Assembly (NCBI RefSeq): GCF_002120225.1
Contig: NZ_LAPZ01000009.1
Span: 25,362 to 89,361, forward strand
Direction of reading: 5' to 3'
DNA length: 64,000 nt
Source: Tenacibaculum holothuriorum
GTDB lineage: Bacteria; Bacteroidota; Bacteroidia; Flavobacteriales; Flavobacteriaceae
Numbering within the stretch: the stretch's first letter is position 1; every line of letters begins with the position of its first letter. The notes under the pieces are model-generated. The model searched no databases and was not told the origin of the DNA. It saw only the letters and a list, made by a program, of their open reading frames with translations. The translations under genes were made by a program, and so were the position numbers. Positions 60,736 through 64,000 of this stretch are shown piece by piece.

Positions 60736-62331
60736 TTACTTACTCTCTTTATCAGAGACAACCTTTTTAATATAATAAGAAGGACTAATACCAGTATACT
60801 TCTTAAAGGCTTTTGAAAATGTTGATGCATTAGAAAAACCTACCTCTTTGGCGATAGCTTCAATAGAATATTTTTGAAACTTCTCACCTTCTGCAATTTC
60901 AGTAATTACGTATTCCATCCTTAATTTGTTTACATACTCTTTAAAATTAGTGTTTTTTTTCTGATTTATAATTTTAGATAAGTATGTAGTGTTGGTGTTT
61001 ATTCTCTTGGCGACATTATATAATGTGAAATTACTGTTTAAATATTCTTCGCTTTTTTCAAAATAATTAAGGCTTTCAATAATTCTCTCAATACTTTCAT
61101 CTTTTATTTTTATTGCTTTTTGTTTTTTCTTATTTGACTTATCTCTTAACTCTTTAACTAGTTTTAGATATTTTTTTTCTTTTTGTACACTTTTATAATA
61201 TTTATAACTAAACAAAAACGTAGAAAAAATAATTATAATTATTAATAATAGTAATATTGAAATAAAGGATTTTTTTTGACTTTTTAATATATTTTGATTG
61301 TTTAATTTTATTTTATCAATATTATTATTAAACATTTTTTTAATCCCTTTATTTTTATAAAAATGATTTTTATTAACTTCACTCAATGTTAATTTTGCAT
61401 ATTTATACGCAGAATCTTTTTCTTGTAGTTTATAGTATTGTTTAGACAATATATTATATGCGTATAATAACCTTCCACTAGCTTTTAAATCTTTATTTTT
61501 CTGTAAAAAACTTTTAGCATAATGTATTGTAGAATCAGGCTTGTTTAAGTAAAAGTAACAACTACTTAAGTGTAGATCAATGAAAATACTTTCTTTATCT
61601 GTATTATTTTCTTTAGCGAGTTTTAAAAATACTGTAGCTTTCTCATAATTTTCTTTATGCTTTTCTACCCTGCCTAACCGAGTATAGAAAGTGGAAATAG
61701 CATCTTTATATTTATCTTGCTTAAGTTCATTCCTTTTCTCATAAAATATATCATAAGCTTTTTTACTATGATTTATAATTGAGTCTAGTATCCATGTTTT
61801 ATTTTCTTCAGAGAATAAATTAAAATAGTTGTCAATAGTATGATTATAAATGAATATTTCTCCTAAAGCTATATGTTTAAACTTTTCTTTGTTTTCTAAC
61901 ATTTTGAAAAGGATGGTGTTAGATTTTTCTTTTTCATCTAACCTACTTAAAATAGATGCTTCTTGTAATTTTATTGAATAATTGTAAGAAGGGAAATAAA
62001 AAGGGAATTTTTTTTGTAGTTTTTTATTCAAATCTAAAAAAAAAAGTGCTTTAGAATAGTTTAGAGCATTTTTTTCTATATAAAATAAACGCCCTAAAAT
62101 TTTTGAATGAAGCTTAACAATACATTCAGAATTATCTTCAATACTTTCAATAAAACTTAAAGAAATAATACAAACTTTTCTTGAAGCACTTTGTTCTCCT
62201 TTGAAATATAACTCTTTGGCTTTTTTTCTTAAATCTGTTAAATATTTGCAGTTATTATTTGGTTTTTGAAAAGAAACAACATAGTTAATTGATAAGAAAA
62301 TAAAACAGAAAAGCAGTAAATATTTTTTCAT
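60736..62331 (-). CDS. TPR-containing AraC-type regulator (chromosomal)
   Basis: From the ATG at 62,331 the product has 531 residues: a signal peptide, a tetratricopeptide-type helical region (for example AISTFYTRLGRVEKHKENYE), a membrane helix near residue 365 (ISILLLLIIIIIFSTFLFSY) and a cytoplasmic AraC HTH (NFTLYNVAKRINTNTTYLSK and FSNASTFSKAFKKYTGISPS). It senses a periplasmic signal and controls transcription directly. It lies outside the ICE. Confidence 0.87.
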   Translation of the reverse strand: MKKYLLLFCFIFLSINYVVSFQKPNNNCKYLTDLRKKAKELYFKGEQSASRKVCIISLSFIESIEDNSECIVKLHSKILGRLFYIEKNALNYSKALFFLDLNKKLQKKFPFYFPSYNYSIKLQEASILSRLDEKEKSNTILFKMLENKEKFKHIALGEIFIYNHTIDNYFNLFSEENKTWILDSIINHSKKAYDIFYEKRNELKQDKYKDAISTFYTRLGRVEKHKENYEKATVFLKLAKENNTDKESIFIDLHLSSCYFYLNKPDSTIHYAKSFLQKNKDLKASGRLLYAYNILSKQYYKLQEKDSAYKYAKLTLSEVNKNHFYKNKGIKKMFNNNIDKIKLNNQNILKSQKKSFISILLLLIIIIIFSTFLFSYKYYKSVQKEKKYLKLVKELRDKSNKKKQKAIKIKDESIERIIESLNYFEKSEEYLNSNFTLYNVAKRINTNTTYLSKIINQKKNTNFKEYVNKLRMEYVITEIAEGEKFQKYSIEAIAKEVGFSNASTFSKAFKKYTGISPSYYIKKVVSDKESK

Positions 62332-62495
62332 TAAATAAAAATGGTAAAAAAATGAATTCAAAAACGAAATATATGTAATATATCAAGTTTGTCAAGAAAA
62401 ACACACATGTCTTTTTATAAATAGACATGACAAAGCCTAGGTTTTTCAACGGATGTAAAGCTATATTCGCAATCATAAAAAATTAAATAATTAAT

Positions 62496-64000
62496 ATGAA
62501 AAAATCTCTACTCTTTGTTTTACTTTTTTTGAATACATACTATATACAGAGTCAAGTTGTTGAAAAAAAAGTGACATTTGATAATTATTCGTCAACTACC
62601 AATAATGATTTAACCAATAATTTCATTTTCCCTTCATCTGCTGCTGCAAATTTTATTACCCAATCTCAAACAGAGGGTATTACAGGAGGTTCTTTAACAC
62701 CTCCAAATTACGTTAGTTATGCTAATGATGTTATAGACTATCAATATACTTATAGAAATAATATTACAGACTATACAATAACAAGTGTATCTTTTAAATA
62801 CGATTCATCTTTAGTAAATCCTAATTCAAATGAAAGAGGAGTTAGTATTTTTATTAAAGGTAGCTCAAGTAATAGCTTTAATTTTGGCATAAGTAATGAA
62901 GGTAAACTTGAAATTTCTGCACCTAATAATAATATATTTAATAATGATGCCCTAAACTTACAAGATGGTAATTGGTATAAGTTTCAAGTTCTTACTAGTT
63001 TTCAAGGGGGTGGTTCAAACGATCACTATATCGCTACTTTACAAATTTTTGATCTTGGTTCAGATGGGCTTCAAAATGAAACGATGATTGGTGAAATTAG
63101 CCTAGATATATATGATGTAAATATGGCACAATCTCCATATCTAAAAGTAAGCCTTTCAGCCTCTAAATGGGGTGGAGTTAAAGCTTTAGATAACTTTAGT
63201 TTTAAAGGACAAATTGGAGATGCTAATTTATTTAACATTCAGCATCAAGATTATGCAGCCTTAAAAGAAATTTACGAAAGTACAAGTGGGGCTACTTGGG
63301 CTCAAAAATGGGACTTAAGTTCTCAGTTAAATTCATGGTATGGTATTACGTTAGAGAATAATAGAGTAGTGGAGTTAAGATTAAGCGGGAATAATTTAGT
63401 AGGAACAATTCCTGCTAAAATTCAAGAATTAACAGAGCTTAAAGTTTTACATCTTTTTTCAAACCAATTATCGGGAACCATACCTGAAGAATTATTCAAT
63501 TTATATAAACTAACCCATTTAGATATTGAAAGTAATCAATTAAGTGGAGAGGTTTCTCCAAGTATTCAAGGATTAAGTAGTATAGAGGAACTTTTCTTGA
63601 ATAATAATCAGTTAACAGGGAATATTCCTCCAGAGCTAGCTGGTTTACAAAATTTAAAGGTGTTAGGGTTAAATGGAAATTCATTAGATGGAAATATTCC
63701 CACTAGCTTAAGTTCATTAAATAATTTAACTTATTTAGCATTAAATCAAAATCAATTAACAGGGGTTATACCCGAAGAATTAGGGAGGTTAACTAATCTT
63801 ACTAAATTGTATTTATCTGAAAATTTTTTAACTGGAGAAATTCCAAGTGAATTAGGTAGTTTAACAAAACTAGATTTACTTTATTTATGGGGAAATCAAT
63901 TAACAGGAAATATTCCAGTTGAGTTAGGGGCATTGGTAGATTTAACTAGTTTGTCAGTAAGTAGAAATAGTTTAACAGGTACTATACCTAGTGAGTTGAG
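62496..64000 (+). CDS. Secreted leucine-rich-repeat protein (3' end outside window)
   Basis: The frame opens at 62,496 and has no stop up to the window edge. It encodes a signal peptide, a first domain of about 240 residues with beta-sandwich-like composition, a segment ESTSGATWAQKWDLSS that often precedes these repeats, and then leucine-rich repeats with a 24-residue (72-bp) period of the form LTGxIPxELGxLxxLxxLxL. About eight repeats are visible. Such proteins in Flavobacteriia are usually large cell-surface or type IX-secreted proteins; the C-terminal sorting domain, if any, lies beyond the window. Confidence 0.85.
   Translation, partial: MKKSLLFVLLFLNTYYIQSQVVEKKVTFDNYSSTTNNDLTNNFIFPSSAAANFITQSQTEGITGGSLTPPNYVSYANDVIDYQYTYRNNITDYTITSVSFKYDSSLVNPNSNERGVSIFIKGSSSNSFNFGISNEGKLEISAPNNNIFNNDALNLQDGNWYKFQVLTSFQGGGSNDHYIATLQIFDLGSDGLQNETMIGEISLDIYDVNMAQSPYLKVSLSASKWGGVKALDNFSFKGQIGDANLFNIQHQDYAALKEIYESTSGATWAQKWDLSSQLNSWYGITLENNRVVELRLSGNNLVGTIPAKIQELTELKVLHLFSNQLSGTIPEELFNLYKLTHLDIESNQLSGEVSPSIQGLSSIEELFLNNNQLTGNIPPELAGLQNLKVLGLNGNSLDGNIPTSLSSLNNLTYLALNQNQLTGVIPEELGRLTNLTKLYLSENFLTGEIPSELGSLTKLDLLYLWGNQLTGNIPVELGALVDLTSLSVSRNSLTGTIPSEL

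Noticed and set aside
63340..64000. CRISPR-like or satellite repeat with a ~72-bp period
   Set aside because: The periodicity is that of 24-residue leucine-rich repeats in an open reading frame; the DNA units are too diverged for a CRISPR array and no cas genes are present.

Overview
The window looks like a member of the Flavobacteriaceae (Bacteroidota). The DNA is AT-rich, several genes follow near-perfect TAnnTTTG -7 boxes with short leaders and no Shine-Dalgarno sequence, and the gene families are typical of the group (HYC_CC_PP protein, RteC, Bacteroidetes-type TraE-N, BfmA/DUF5712 mobilisation proteins, leucine-rich-repeat surface protein). Positions 1 to about 60,560 are most of one integrative and conjugative element (ICE). 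Its right end is defined by a tyrosine integrase (59,091-60,305) beside a displaced 3' half of a tRNA-Leu(UAG) gene (60,511-60,560). The left end and the intact tRNA gene must lie before base 1. From about 60,561 onward is host chromosome: a TPR/AraC-type regulator and the start of a secreted leucine-rich-repeat protein. LAYOUT. (1) 1-613: C-terminal part of an ICE ParB-like protein. (2) 823-15,662: defence island. One tightly packed run encodes a complete type I Wadjet system (jetABCD), followed after 9 bp by an OLD-family nuclease and a UvrD-type helicase with Gabija (gajAB) architecture. Then come a DUF932 protein (an ICE backbone gene), an AbiEi/AbiEii toxin-antitoxin pair behind a 13-bp-stem inverted repeat, and an unrecognised protein with a possible PD-(D/E)XK-like N-terminus. 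(3) 15,893-26,807: copper/silver resistance operon (HYC_CC_PP protein, CusA, CusC, acetolactate-decarboxylase-like lipoprotein, Cu(I) P-type ATPase, CusB, small HMA lipoprotein), bracketed by imperfect direct repeats of about 140 bp. (4) 26,808-32,360: DNA-processing module with a highly folded non-coding region, two short SSB genes, a RadC-like protein, a hairpin-rich candidate oriT, a BfmA-like accessory protein, a DUF5712 relaxase and a type IV coupling protein. (5) 32,519-35,681: small cargo genes (SRPBCC, DUF1801, HxlR regulator, ABM monooxygenase, APC permease) with a compound inverted repeat that recalls gene-cassette repeats. (6) 35,727-42,905, minus strand: mating-channel genes traN, M, K, J, I-like, G, F, E. 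(7) 43,095-46,628: amidase, DnaC-like ATPase, replication-type protein, excisionase-like HTH protein and RteC, with CCGTA/TACGG repeat sites upstream of the last two. (8) 46,904-59,094: two minus-strand metabolic and stress operons (old yellow enzyme, acetolactate-synthase-like enzyme, aldehyde dehydrogenase, Dps and others; and deacetylase, SMP-30, DoxX, quinone reductase) plus an AraC regulator. A 42-bp sequence with 34 identities occurs at the same distance from both operon promoters, one copy beside the AraC gene, so AraC probably controls both. HOW THE GENES FIT TOGETHER. The ICE supplies its own excision, transfer and establishment functions, and carries anti-plasmid/anti-phage defence, metal efflux and electrophile/oxidant stress cargo. 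A short palindrome, CGCTTTCGCGAAAGCG, is scattered in five places, four of them inside genes, and looks like a mobile or selfish small repeat. All functional calls rest on reading motifs and gene order by eye; no database search was run.
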